A DNA stretch of 64,000 nucleotides. Source: Deltaproteobacteria bacterium (lineage in GTDB: Bacteria; Desulfobacterota; Desulfarculia; Desulfarculales; Desulfarculaceae). The notes beneath the pieces were generated by a model. It did not search any database. It worked only from the letters and a program-made list of their open reading frames with translations, and had not been told where the DNA came from. How positions within the stretch are numbered: position 1 is the first letter of the stretch; the number at the start of each line of letters is the position of its first letter. The stretch is taken from the NCBI GenBank assembly GCA_020444165.1, contig JAHLLK010000020.1:1-64000 (forward strand). Reading direction: 5' to 3'. Positions 34,329-42,459 of the stretch are shown in pieces. The position numbers were made by a program, and so were the translations under genes.

Positions 34329-36875
34329 ATGCTCAGCTTCGACGATCTCAGGAGATTCGAGGAAGTGCTGAAAGCCCCCTTCCGCCGGGCGCTGGAGGTG
34401 GGGCGGGTGGAGCTTTTGCCGCCGCCGGTGCCGGACCCGGACCACGCCGACCCCATGCTCACCGCGGTGGCCAAGGGCAAGGCCGCCTTTGACGAGGGCA
34501 CCGGCCGGCTCCTCCTGCCCCTGTTCGAGCAGGGCCGCTTTTTGGCCATCCTCCAGATCTTCGACGTGCAGGCCGGCCAGTTGGGGCCCCAGGCCCGGCC
34601 CTTCCTCACCGCGGTGATGGAGGCGGCCCTGGAGCTGGTGCGGCTCCGCCTGGCCGCGGAAAAGGACCCCCTCACCGGGCTGGCCAACGAGCACGCCCTG
34701 GAAGAGGCGGTGATCCGGGAGGCCAGCCGCCTGGCCCCCTCCCGCTCCCGGGGCCGGCCGGTGTTGGACGCGGCGGAGCAGACCCCGGGCATCTTCCTGT
34801 TGGCCATCCGCCCGGGCGGCCTGCCCCTTTGGCAGCACCGCTTCGGCCGCCGCTTTGGCCAGCGCATCCTGAAGGAAGCGGCCTGGCGGGTGGCCGAGGG
34901 CTCCGGGGGAGCCATCTCGGCCGCGCGGCTGGGCGAGGCCTTTTTCCTTTTGGCCGGCGGGGGGCGCGAGGAAGCCCGGCGCATGGCCTCCCGGGTGCTG
35001 GAGAAGGTGGGGGGCCTGGAACTTTCCCCCGGCCCCGGGGCCGAGGCCTACCGCCCCGCCCTGCACCTGGGCGCGGCCATCCTGGAGCCCGGCGAGGCCG
35101 GGGGGGTGCCGGCGGCCGAGGCCGCGGCCATGCTCCTGGTGCGGGCCCAGCGGGCCCTGGGGGTGGCGGGCCGCGCCGCCCCGGGCCAGATCCTGTTCTA
35201 CGCCGACATCCTGGAAGAGGCCGGCCGGGTCAAGGAGGTGCGGCCCCTGAACCAGGTGGTGATCGACCTGGGCCGGGCCGACGGCCTGGCCGAGGGCGAG
35301 CGTTTCCGGGTGGTGGCCCCGGGCGACAACGCCCAGGTCAAGGCCGAGATCCTGGTGAGCAAGGTGGGCGAGGAAGAGTCCCTGGCCGAGGTGGCCTCCC
35401 TGGGCGGGGCCGCCCCGCCCCTGGCTCCGGGCGACCGCCTGCGGCGGCTGCCCCGCCGGGAACGGGCCGCCCTGGAGCCCGGGCCGGAAGAGGAGATCGC
35501 CCTGGGCTCCCGCCGGGTGCGGGTCAGCCTGGACGAGTCCACCGGCCTGGTGTCGCGGCGCTCCTTCATGAGCCTGTTCGCCGAGCTGGCCTCCGAAGCC
35601 GAGGCCTTCAGCGTGGTGCTGGCCCGGGTGGAGGGCCTGGAGGGCACCCGGGAGATCAGCGGCCAGGTGGGAGCCGAGGCCCTGATGAAGTCCCTGGCCC
35701 GGGCCGGGCGCGAGGTGTTTCCCCCGGGCGCCGGGCTGGGCCTGTTTTTCCCGGACACCATCGCAGCCCTGTTGCCCGGCCTGAAGGTGGACCGCGGCCT
35801 GGAGCTGGCCCTGGCGTTCCTTTCCCGGGTGCGGCGGGAGGTGGAGCGCCCGGTGCGGGCCGGGGTGGCGGGCCATCCCCTGGAGGGGTTCCAGCCCGCG
35901 GAGGTTCTGGACAACGCGGCCAAGGCCCTGGTGCACGCCGGGTTCCTGGAGCCCTTTGAAGCGGCGGGGTTCGACGCGGTGAGCTTGAACATCTCCGGCG
36001 ACCGCCTGTTCGACCAGGGGCGGCTCTCCGAGGCGGTGGCCGAATACGAGCGGGCCCTGGTGCTCTCGCCCCAGGAGCCCAACGTGTTGAACTCCCTGGG
36101 GGTCTGTTATGGCCAACTGGGCCAGGCCGGCCGGGCCATGGAGTTCTTCCAAAAGGCCCAGGCCGCCTCGCCCGACGATTTCATGGCCTACTACAACCTG
36201 GGCTGCGCCTTTTTGGCCAAGGAGCGGCTGACCGAGGCCCGGGAGCAATTGACCCTGGCCCTGGAAAAGAACCCCCAGCACGCGGACACGGTGTTCCAGA
36301 TGGGGCGGCTGAACCAGATGGAGGGGCGCCTGTTGGAGGCCCGGGACCTGTTTTTGCGGGCGGCCGGCCTGCCGGGTTGCCGGGTGGCGGTGCACCGCCA
36401 TTTGGGCGAGGTGCACATGGCCTTGGGCCGGGTGAAGGAGGCCGAGGAGTCCTTCAACCGGGCGGTGAAGGCCAACCCCCGGGACGCCGCCGGGCTCAGC
36501 GGCTTGGCCGCCCTGTACCTGGACCGGGGGGCCAACCGGGAGATAGCCCTCAGCCTGGCCCGCCGGGCCGTGGCCCTGGCCCCGGAGGAACCCCGCGGCC
36601 GCCGGGTCTTGGCCCGGGCCCTGGCCGAGACCGGCCGGGGCGCGGAAGCCACGGAGATCCTCACCCGGGCCGTGGCCGAGCTGCCCGGCGACCCCTACCT
36701 GGCCCTGATGCTGGGCCGCGACCTGGCCGCCCAGGGCCGGGTGGACGAGGCCCGCCGCCAGTTCCAGGCCGCCCTGAAGCTGGAGCCGGGCCTGGAGGAG
36801 GCCCGCCAGGAGCTGGCCGGGCTCAAGGCCGCGGCCGCCCCTGCCGCCCCTGCCGCCCCGCCCTCGGGAGATTAA
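34329..36875 (+). CDS. Tandem degenerate GGDEF protein with C-terminal TPR repeats
   Basis: 848 residues from the ATG at 34329 (AAGGGAAC upstream). An N-terminal region (about 1-110) is GAF-like. A first GGDEF-type domain starts KDPLTGLANEHALEEAV but has RLGEAFFLLAGG where RxGGDEF should be. A beta-rich insert with VKAEILVSKVGEEES follows. A second GGDEF-like domain starts DESTGLVSRRSFMSLF and also lacks the signature. From about residue 560 there are six to eight TPR units, e.g. LFDQGRLSEAVAEYERAL and NVLNSLGVCYGQLGQAGRA. It probably cannot make c-di-GMP and acts as a scaffold. The next gene starts two bases later. Confidence 0.82.
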   Translation: MLSFDDLRRFEEVLKAPFRRALEVGRVELLPPPVPDPDHADPMLTAVAKGKAAFDEGTGRLLLPLFEQGRFLAILQIFDVQAGQLGPQARPFLTAVMEAALELVRLRLAAEKDPLTGLANEHALEEAVIREASRLAPSRSRGRPVLDAAEQTPGIFLLAIRPGGLPLWQHRFGRRFGQRILKEAAWRVAEGSGGAISAARLGEAFFLLAGGGREEARRMASRVLEKVGGLELSPGPGAEAYRPALHLGAAILEPGEAGGVPAAEAAAMLLVRAQRALGVAGRAAPGQILFYADILEEAGRVKEVRPLNQVVIDLGRADGLAEGERFRVVAPGDNAQVKAEILVSKVGEEESLAEVASLGGAAPPLAPGDRLRRLPRRERAALEPGPEEEIALGSRRVRVSLDESTGLVSRRSFMSLFAELASEAEAFSVVLARVEGLEGTREISGQVGAEALMKSLARAGREVFPPGAGLGLFFPDTIAALLPGLKVDRGLELALAFLSRVRREVERPVRAGVAGHPLEGFQPAEVLDNAAKALVHAGFLEPFEAAGFDAVSLNISGDRLFDQGRLSEAVAEYERALVLSPQEPNVLNSLGVCYGQLGQAGRAMEFFQKAQAASPDDFMAYYNLGCAFLAKERLTEAREQLTLALEKNPQHADTVFQMGRLNQMEGRLLEARDLFLRAAGLPGCRVAVHRHLGEVHMALGRVKEAEESFNRAVKANPRDAAGLSGLAALYLDRGANREIALSLARRAVALAPEEPRGRRVLARALAETGRGAEATEILTRAVAELPGDPYLALMLGRDLAAQGRVDEARRQFQAALKLEPGLEEARQELAGLKAAAAPAAPAAPPSGD

Positions 36876-36876
36876 G

Positions 36877-37845
36877 TTGGATTTGGCCGAGTTCACCGCG
36901 CGGGTGAGCCGGGATTGGCCGGCCATCACCGTACTCTATTACCACCAGGTCAGCGACCGTCCCCACGCCCTGATCCCCCCGGAGCTGGTCTGCCCCCTGA
37001 ACCGCTTCCGCCGCGAGATGGTCTGGATCAAGGAGAACTTCCGGGTGGTGAGCCTGCCCCGGGCCCTGGCCGAGGCGGCCCAGGGCGGGCCCTGGGAGCA
37101 TCTCATGGTGGTCACCTTTGACGACGGGCTGGAGGGGGTGGCCCGCACCGCCTGGCCGGTGTTGACCGAGCTGGGCATTCCCAGCACGGTGTTCGTGAAC
37201 ACCCGGGGCCTCATGGGCAAGCTCTCCTGGATCCTCATGGCCCACTACCTCTTGACCCACGGCACGGACTACGACCTCCAAAGGGCGGCCGGCGGCCCGG
37301 TGACCCGGGGCGAGTTCATCGGCCGGATCAAGGAGAACTTCTCCCTGGAGACCATGGCCCGCCTGGAGGAAGTGTTCGGGGCCCGGGCCGTGGGCCTGGC
37401 CTGGCCCTACATCACCCGCGAGCGCCTGGAGACCCGGGACGCCTCCCTGGTGAGCCTGGGCAGCCACGGCCACAGCCACGTGATCCTCTCCAAGCTGGAC
37501 CGGAGGGGCCAGAGCCAGGACCTGGACCTGGCCCACGAGACCCTGAAGGAGATGGAGGGGTATTTGGGCATGACCAGCCTGCCCTTTGGCTATCACGGCA
37601 GTTGGGACTATTTCACCGAGGCCTGGCTCAAGGCCCGGGGCCGGGGCTATCTCATCACCGCCTACGGCGGGCTCAACTGGCGGGGGGCCAAGGCGGCCCG
37701 GGGGCTCCGGGAGGTCCGGCGCATCGAGTCGGCCGGGCATCTGGCCGCGCTGCCGGCCCTGTTGTGGCAGGGCTGGAGCCGCCAGCGGGGGCTCATGGCC
37801 GCGGCCAAGCGCTATCTTTGGCGGGTGGCCGGGGTGAAGACGTGA
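36877..37845 (+). CDS. Polysaccharide deacetylase (NodB-homology) family protein
   Basis: 322 residues from a TTG start one base after the previous stop (TAAGTTG), with CGGGAGAT upstream. ITVLYYHQVSD opens the domain. VVTFDDGLEGV carries the catalytic Asp and a metal-binding Asp (residues 82 and 83). SLGSHGHSHVILS supplies the two metal histidines. It should remove N-acetyl (or O-acetyl) groups from an envelope or exopolysaccharide. No signal peptide is evident, so it may act on a lipid-linked precursor in the cytoplasm. Coupled to two acyltransferase-type genes downstream. Confidence 0.88.
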   Translation: MDLAEFTARVSRDWPAITVLYYHQVSDRPHALIPPELVCPLNRFRREMVWIKENFRVVSLPRALAEAAQGGPWEHLMVVTFDDGLEGVARTAWPVLTELGIPSTVFVNTRGLMGKLSWILMAHYLLTHGTDYDLQRAAGGPVTRGEFIGRIKENFSLETMARLEEVFGARAVGLAWPYITRERLETRDASLVSLGSHGHSHVILSKLDRRGQSQDLDLAHETLKEMEGYLGMTSLPFGYHGSWDYFTEAWLKARGRGYLITAYGGLNWRGAKAARGLREVRRIESAGHLAALPALLWQGWSRQRGLMAAAKRYLWRVAGVKT

Positions 37846-38894
37846 GCGACTGGGCCGTGGAGGTGGACGGCCGGGACCGGGCCGGCTGGGAGGAGTTGGG
37901 CGACGCCTTTGCCGACGCCTCCCTGTTCCAGAGCCATGCCTACGGGGCGCTCCGCTGGGGCGCGGCCAACTTGAGCCATCTGGTGCTCTCCTGTCAGGGC
38001 CGGCCGGTGGCCGCGGCCCAGGTGCGCCTGGTGCGCCTGCCCGTGGCCGGGGCCGGCGCGGCCTATGTCTCCTGGGGCCCCCTGCACCGCCCCCGGGCCG
38101 GCGGGGCTCCGGCCGAGACCCTGGAGCGGGCCGTGGCCGCCCTGGTGCAGGAATACAGCCAGCGCCGTGGCCTGGTGCTCCGCCTGGTGCCCCGCCTGGA
38201 GGACGACCCGGCGGGCCGGGCCCGGGAGCTGCTCACCCGCCACGGCCTGGCGCCCCTGGAGGAGGAGCGGCCCTACCACACCTATGTCCTGGACCTGGGG
38301 CTCGCGGAGAGCGAACTGCGCGACAGCCTGCACGGCAAATGGCGGAGCCGCCTCAAGAAGACCCTGGAGGCCCCCCTGGAGCTGGCCTGGGGGCAGGAGG
38401 CCGGGCTGTACCAGGAGTTCGCGGCGCTTTTCCAGGAGATGAGCCAGCGCAAGGGCTTTGAGGACCTCTCCGACGTGCCCTTGTTGGGCCGGGTGCAGGA
38501 GGATTTGCCCCCCCGGCACAAGATGCTCCTGGCCGTGGCCCGCCACGAGGGCCGGGCCGTGGCCGCCGTGGCCGCCACCACCCAGGGCGACACCGCGGTG
38601 TACTACCTGGGGGCCTCCAGCCCGGAAGGCCGGGACCTGGGGGCCAGCTACCTGTTGCAATGGCAGATGCTCTTGAGGCTGCGGGAAAGGGGCTTTGCCG
38701 CCTACGACCTGGGCGGGGTGAACCCTGCCGGCAACCCCGGGGTGCACGAGTTCAAACAGCGCCTGGCCGGCAAGAGGGGCCGCGAGGTGCGTTTCGTGGG
38801 GCAGTGGCAGGGGGGCGGCGGCACGCTGTCCCGCTGGGCCGCCTCGGGCGGCGAGAAAATCCGCCGGGCGCTCCGGAAACGGCCCGGCGGATGA
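37842..38894 (+). CDS. FemAB/GNAT-like acyltransferase
   Basis: 350 residues from a GTG overlapping the deacetylase stop (GTGA). The order of elements fits the FemAB-like double-GNAT fold: ASLFQSHAYGALRWG early, VSWGPLHRPRAGG and KWRSRLKKTLEAPLE in the middle, and VYYLGASSPEGRD and YDLGGVNPAGNPGVHEFKQ near the end, the latter characteristic of FemAB/PEP-CTERM-type proteins. These attach an amino acid or acyl group to a peptidoglycan or polysaccharide precursor. With the deacetylase it could re-acylate freed amines; that is inference. Confidence 0.82.
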   Translation: MSDWAVEVDGRDRAGWEELGDAFADASLFQSHAYGALRWGAANLSHLVLSCQGRPVAAAQVRLVRLPVAGAGAAYVSWGPLHRPRAGGAPAETLERAVAALVQEYSQRRGLVLRLVPRLEDDPAGRARELLTRHGLAPLEEERPYHTYVLDLGLAESELRDSLHGKWRSRLKKTLEAPLELAWGQEAGLYQEFAALFQEMSQRKGFEDLSDVPLLGRVQEDLPPRHKMLLAVARHEGRAVAAVAATTQGDTAVYYLGASSPEGRDLGASYLLQWQMLLRLRERGFAAYDLGGVNPAGNPGVHEFKQRLAGKRGREVRFVGQWQGGGGTLSRWAASGGEKIRRALRKRPGG

Positions 38895-39625
38895 GTTCGC
38901 GCCGCGCCGCCATCGTCCTGGTGGAGCTGGCCCGCCAGCTCCGCAACTTCGCCTGGCGGCTGGAGGAGTTCAACCTCCTGACCAAGGACCTGGGTCCGGA
39001 CGATCTGGCCCCCCGCCCCCCGGCCGGGGGCTGGCCCGCGCGGGTGGAGCTGTTGGACCAGGACACCCCCCGGCTGCGGGAATTGATGGCCCGGCGCTAT
39101 GTGCCGCCCCGGGCCGATCCCGGCGCGTGGCTGGCCAAGATGCGCCACCGGTTCCTGGCGGGCTCCCTGGTCTATGTCCTGGTGCGGGAAGGCCGCCCCC
39201 TGGGCTGGATCTGGCGGAACTCCCGCTCCTACCTCATCGAACCCCTGGACGACCTGCGGCCCCGTCCGCGGGAAGCCGTGTTTTACGACGTGTATCTCTT
39301 GCCCGAGGCGCGGGGACAAGGTTTTTACCGGGACTTTTTCCGGCGGGCCGCCGCGGCCGAGGCCCGGGCCGGCAATGACCTGCTCTCCCTGGTGGTGGCC
39401 GGGGCCAACCGGGCCAGCCTGGCCGCCCACCACAAAGCCGGCCTGGAGAGAATCGCCCTGAAGCACTTTTACCTGCGCTGCCTGGGCCTCACCCGCCAGG
39501 CCCGCCAACCGGGGCCCTTTCCCCTGGCCCGGGAGCTGGCCGAGCCCTACCGCCCGGGCCGCACCCTGCTGCTGGCCCTGGGCCTGGGCAAGGCGCCCGC
39601 GCCGCCCGGGACCCCGGCCGCGTGA
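38891..39625 (+). CDS. GNAT-family acetyltransferase
   Basis: 244 residues, ATG overlapping the FemAB-like stop by four bases (ATGA). The N-terminal ~45 residues are basic and helical. The GNAT fold follows: YVLVREGRPLGWIWRNS strand pair, VFYDVYLLPEARGQGFYRD with the R/Q-x-x-G-x-G/A acetyl-CoA loop, and ANRASLAAHHKAGLERIALK, the typical N-x-x-S/A helix. The target is unknown. It ends a deacetylase, FemAB-like and GNAT trio whose starts all overlap the preceding stops. Confidence 0.82.
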   Translation: MSSRRAAIVLVELARQLRNFAWRLEEFNLLTKDLGPDDLAPRPPAGGWPARVELLDQDTPRLRELMARRYVPPRADPGAWLAKMRHRFLAGSLVYVLVREGRPLGWIWRNSRSYLIEPLDDLRPRPREAVFYDVYLLPEARGQGFYRDFFRRAAAAEARAGNDLLSLVVAGANRASLAAHHKAGLERIALKHFYLRCLGLTRQARQPGPFPLARELAEPYRPGRTLLLALGLGKAPAPPGTPAA

Positions 39626-39699
39626 GCGGGGCGGCCCCGCGCCGGACCGGGACAAACCCCCGGAAAGCGTGCTATCCTTTTAGACTAGGAGTCTATTGG

Positions 39700-39830
39700 A
39701 GAGAGGGGAAGAGGTGGGGGAAAACCAAGGGGTCCCCGGAAAAGCGCAGCTTTTCTGGGGTGCGAACCCCATTTTGTGAACAAAAAGGGGTCTTCCCCCC
39801 CACCCCCTTTCCCCAAAATAAACTTTTTAG
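39700..39830. repeat. Palindromic element, copy E5 with an inner hairpin
   Basis: GAGGTGGGGGAAAACC leads in, then CCCCGGAAAAGC/GCTTTTCTGGGG (39734-39760, one mismatch) as an extra hairpin, then ACCCCATTTTGTGAAC and AAAAAGGGG, and finally CCACCCCCTTTCCCC and AAATAAACTTTTTAG. It lies after the GNAT gene in the usual orientation. The extra hairpin is almost the same as in E8. The rest of the 39626-39974 gap shows no gene. Confidence 0.85.
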
Positions 39831-39974
39831 TTTGCATCAGCCTCTTAAATATGGCGGGACCTGCCCCGCGCCGATCCGGCGGGCGGCCCGCCGCCTGCGC
39901 CCGAACCCCAACTCCGAGGCCGCCGGCCGCGGCGGGTCCTGCCCAGGGCCCCCGCAGGCCCGGCGGGGAACGCC

Positions 39975-41030
39975 ATGCTGACACTAATTCTGGCCGTGGG
40001 CACCTCCGTGGTAGTCTCGGCCCTCTGCTCTCTCCTGGAATCGGTGCTGTACTCCACCCGCCTCATCACCGTGGCGGCGGCCGAGGCCACCCACCCCCGC
40101 CGGGCCGACGCCATGCGGCTGTTGGTGCAGGAAGTGGACCGCCCCCTGGCGGCCATCCTCATCCTGAACACCCTGGCCAACACGGCCGGCGCCTCCCTGG
40201 CCGGCTGGGCCGCGGGCCAGATCTGGGGCCCCCACTCCCTGGTGGTGTTTTCGGTGGCCTTCACCCTGGCCATCCTGCTGCTTAGCGAGATCGTGCCCAA
40301 GACCGTGGGGGCCGTGTACTGGCGGGTCTTGTGGCGCTGGTCGGTGCCCATGTTGGAGGTGATGATCACCTTCCTCACCCCCCTGATCTGGCTGACCCGC
40401 ATGATCACCCGCCTCATCCAAAAGCAGGGGGCCAAGGCCAAGAACCCCCTGGTGAGCGAGGCCGAGATCGTGGCCGCGGCCCGCCTGGGCCAGCACGGCG
40501 GCGAGATCAGCAAGTTGGAGGCGGACATGATCAAGAACATCGTGGGGCTGGAGGACATCCCGGCCGAGCGGATCATGACCCCCCGCACCGTGATGTTCAT
40601 TGCCGACGGCAACCTGCCCCTGAGCGAGGTGCAGGCCGAGGCCCGGGATTGGCCCTTTTCCCGGGTGCCGGTCTATTTGGACGGACCCGAGGACATCGTG
40701 GGCTATGTGCTCAAGAACGAGGTCTGCCGCCGGCAGGCGCCGGCCGAGGGGCCGGAGCCGAACTTGGCCAGCCTGGCCCAACCGGCGCGTTTCGTGCCCC
40801 CCTCGGCCAACGCCCTGAACCTCCTGAACCTGTTTTTACGCCGCCACGAGCACCTTTACCTCGTGGTGGACGAATATGGCGGCATAATGGGGGTGGTGAC
40901 CCTGGAGGACGTCCTGGAGTCCCTGGTGGGCTCGGAGATCGTGGACGAAAAAGACATGGTGGTGGATTTGCAGGAGCTGGCCCGCCTGCGGGGGCGGGAG
41001 GTCTTGGGGGTCGGCCGGAGGGAGGAATGA
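39975..41030 (+). CDS. CNNM-type (DUF21 plus CBS) membrane protein
   Basis: 351 residues. The N-terminal DUF21 domain has three to four hydrophobic segments (LTLILAVGTSVVVSALCSLL, AAILILNTLANTAGASLAG, VVFSVAFTLAILLLSEIVP). A cytoplasmic helix with EAEIVAAARLGQHGGEI leads to two CBS domains, first with IPAERIMTPRTVMF and second with LYLVVDEYGGIMGVVTLEDVLE. It lacks the C-terminal CorC/HlyC domain. CNNM/CorB relatives transport or regulate magnesium or cobalt ions. The next gene starts at its stop. Confidence 0.9.
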   Translation: MLTLILAVGTSVVVSALCSLLESVLYSTRLITVAAAEATHPRRADAMRLLVQEVDRPLAAILILNTLANTAGASLAGWAAGQIWGPHSLVVFSVAFTLAILLLSEIVPKTVGAVYWRVLWRWSVPMLEVMITFLTPLIWLTRMITRLIQKQGAKAKNPLVSEAEIVAAARLGQHGGEISKLEADMIKNIVGLEDIPAERIMTPRTVMFIADGNLPLSEVQAEARDWPFSRVPVYLDGPEDIVGYVLKNEVCRRQAPAEGPEPNLASLAQPARFVPPSANALNLLNLFLRRHEHLYLVVDEYGGIMGVVTLEDVLESLVGSEIVDEKDMVVDLQELARLRGREVLGVGRREE

Positions 41031-42397
41031 TGCCCGAGTACGATTACGACGTATTGGTCCTGGGTGGGGGCGGCAGCGCCGGCTTCACCGCCGCCACCAC
41101 GGCCATGAAGCACAGCGAGCTGGTGGGCATGGTGGAAAACGCGCGCCTCGGCGGCCTGTGCATCCTGGCCGGCTGCATGCCCAGCAAGGCCTTGTTGCAC
41201 AGCGCGGCCTCGGTGCACGCCCTGGGCGGGGCGGGCCGCGAGGTCTACCCCAAGGTGCGGGACTTCAAGCGGGCCGTGGTGGACTACCTGGCCGGGGGCC
41301 GCGAGGAAGACGTGGCGGCCAAGCAGGAAGAGGGTCTGCACGTGATCCGGGGTACGGCCCGTTTCCGGGACCCCCACACCGTGGAGGTGGACGGCAACCC
41401 CATCAGCGCCGCCGCGGTGGTGGTGGCCACGGGCAGCCGGGAGCAGGTGCCGCCCATCCCCGGCCTGGACCAGGTGGAATACCTGGACTCCACCTCCCTC
41501 ATGGTGCTGCCCGAGCTGCCGGAATCGGTGGTTATCCTGGGCGGCGGCACCGTAGCCGTGGAGATGGCCCAATACCTCATCCGCATGGGGGTGAAGGTCT
41601 CCGTGGTCCAACGGAGTTCCCACCTCTTGAGCAGTCTGGACCCCCGGGTGGGCCGCATCCTGGCCGAGAAGCTCACCGAGGAAGGCGGCCAAATCTACAC
41701 CGGCACCGAGATCCGCGCGGTGAAGCGCGGCGGCGGGGGGGTGGTGGTGAACTTCCTGCACCAGGACCAGGAGGTCATTCTGAGCGCCCAGCGCCTCTTG
41801 TTGGCCGTGGGCCGCGTGCCGGACATCGCGGACCTGGCCCTGGAGCGGGCCGGAGTGGACCGGAACGCCAAGGGCCGGCTCAAGGTGGACCGCTTCATGC
41901 GCACCAGCCAGCCCCACATCTTCGCGGCCGGCGACGTCACCGGCCTCGACATGATCGTCAACCTGGCCATTGCCCAGGGCAAGGCCGCGGGCTACAACGC
42001 CGTGCACCCCGAGGCTCCCCGGGAGGTGGAGGACCGGGTCATGCCCCAGGCCATCTTCACTGACCCGGAGTACGCCCGGGTGGGGCTCACCACGGCCCAG
42101 GCCAAGCGGGAGGGGCGGGCCACGGTCAGCGGGGAGTACAGCCTGGAGGAGATGGGCGTGGCCCGCACCTATCCCGAGCGGCTGCAGGGCTTCATGAGCC
42201 TGGTGGCCGACGCCGGGGACGGGCGCATCCTGGGCGGTGAGCTTTTGTGCCCCGGGGCCTCGCTGATCATCCACGAGGTGGCCCTGGCCATGCAATTGCA
42301 CGGGACGGTGCGGGACCTGCGGAAGATGTCCCACATCCATCCCTGTCTTTCCGAGATCGTGGAGTCGGCCGCCTATCAGGTCAGAATTCCGGGCTGA
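41027..42397 (+). CDS. Flavoprotein disulfide reductase (dihydrolipoyl dehydrogenase-like)
   Basis: 456 residues. Two ATGs at 41027 and 41030 share an AGGGAGG region; I kept the first, overlapping the CNNM-type stop. VLVLGGGGSAGFTAA binds FAD. GGLCILAGCMPSKALLH has the redox pair CxxxxC (usual GGTC is GGLC here). VVILGGGTVAVEMAQYL binds NAD(P)H. IFAAGDVTG is the second FAD motif. The end HIHPCLSEIVESAAY holds the His-Pro...Glu base pair. It should oxidise or reduce a dithiol such as dihydrolipoamide, but no lipoyl-enzyme genes are nearby. Confidence 0.9.
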   Translation: MMPEYDYDVLVLGGGGSAGFTAATTAMKHSELVGMVENARLGGLCILAGCMPSKALLHSAASVHALGGAGREVYPKVRDFKRAVVDYLAGGREEDVAAKQEEGLHVIRGTARFRDPHTVEVDGNPISAAAVVVATGSREQVPPIPGLDQVEYLDSTSLMVLPELPESVVILGGGTVAVEMAQYLIRMGVKVSVVQRSSHLLSSLDPRVGRILAEKLTEEGGQIYTGTEIRAVKRGGGGVVVNFLHQDQEVILSAQRLLLAVGRVPDIADLALERAGVDRNAKGRLKVDRFMRTSQPHIFAAGDVTGLDMIVNLAIAQGKAAGYNAVHPEAPREVEDRVMPQAIFTDPEYARVGLTTAQAKREGRATVSGEYSLEEMGVARTYPERLQGFMSLVADAGDGRILGGELLCPGASLIIHEVALAMQLHGTVRDLRKMSHIHPCLSEIVESAAYQVRIPG

Positions 42398-42459
42398 GCC
42401 CCGCCGGCCCGGGCAAAGCAGGCTGGTCTTTCGCCGCCTGCCCCCGAAAAGGATAATTC

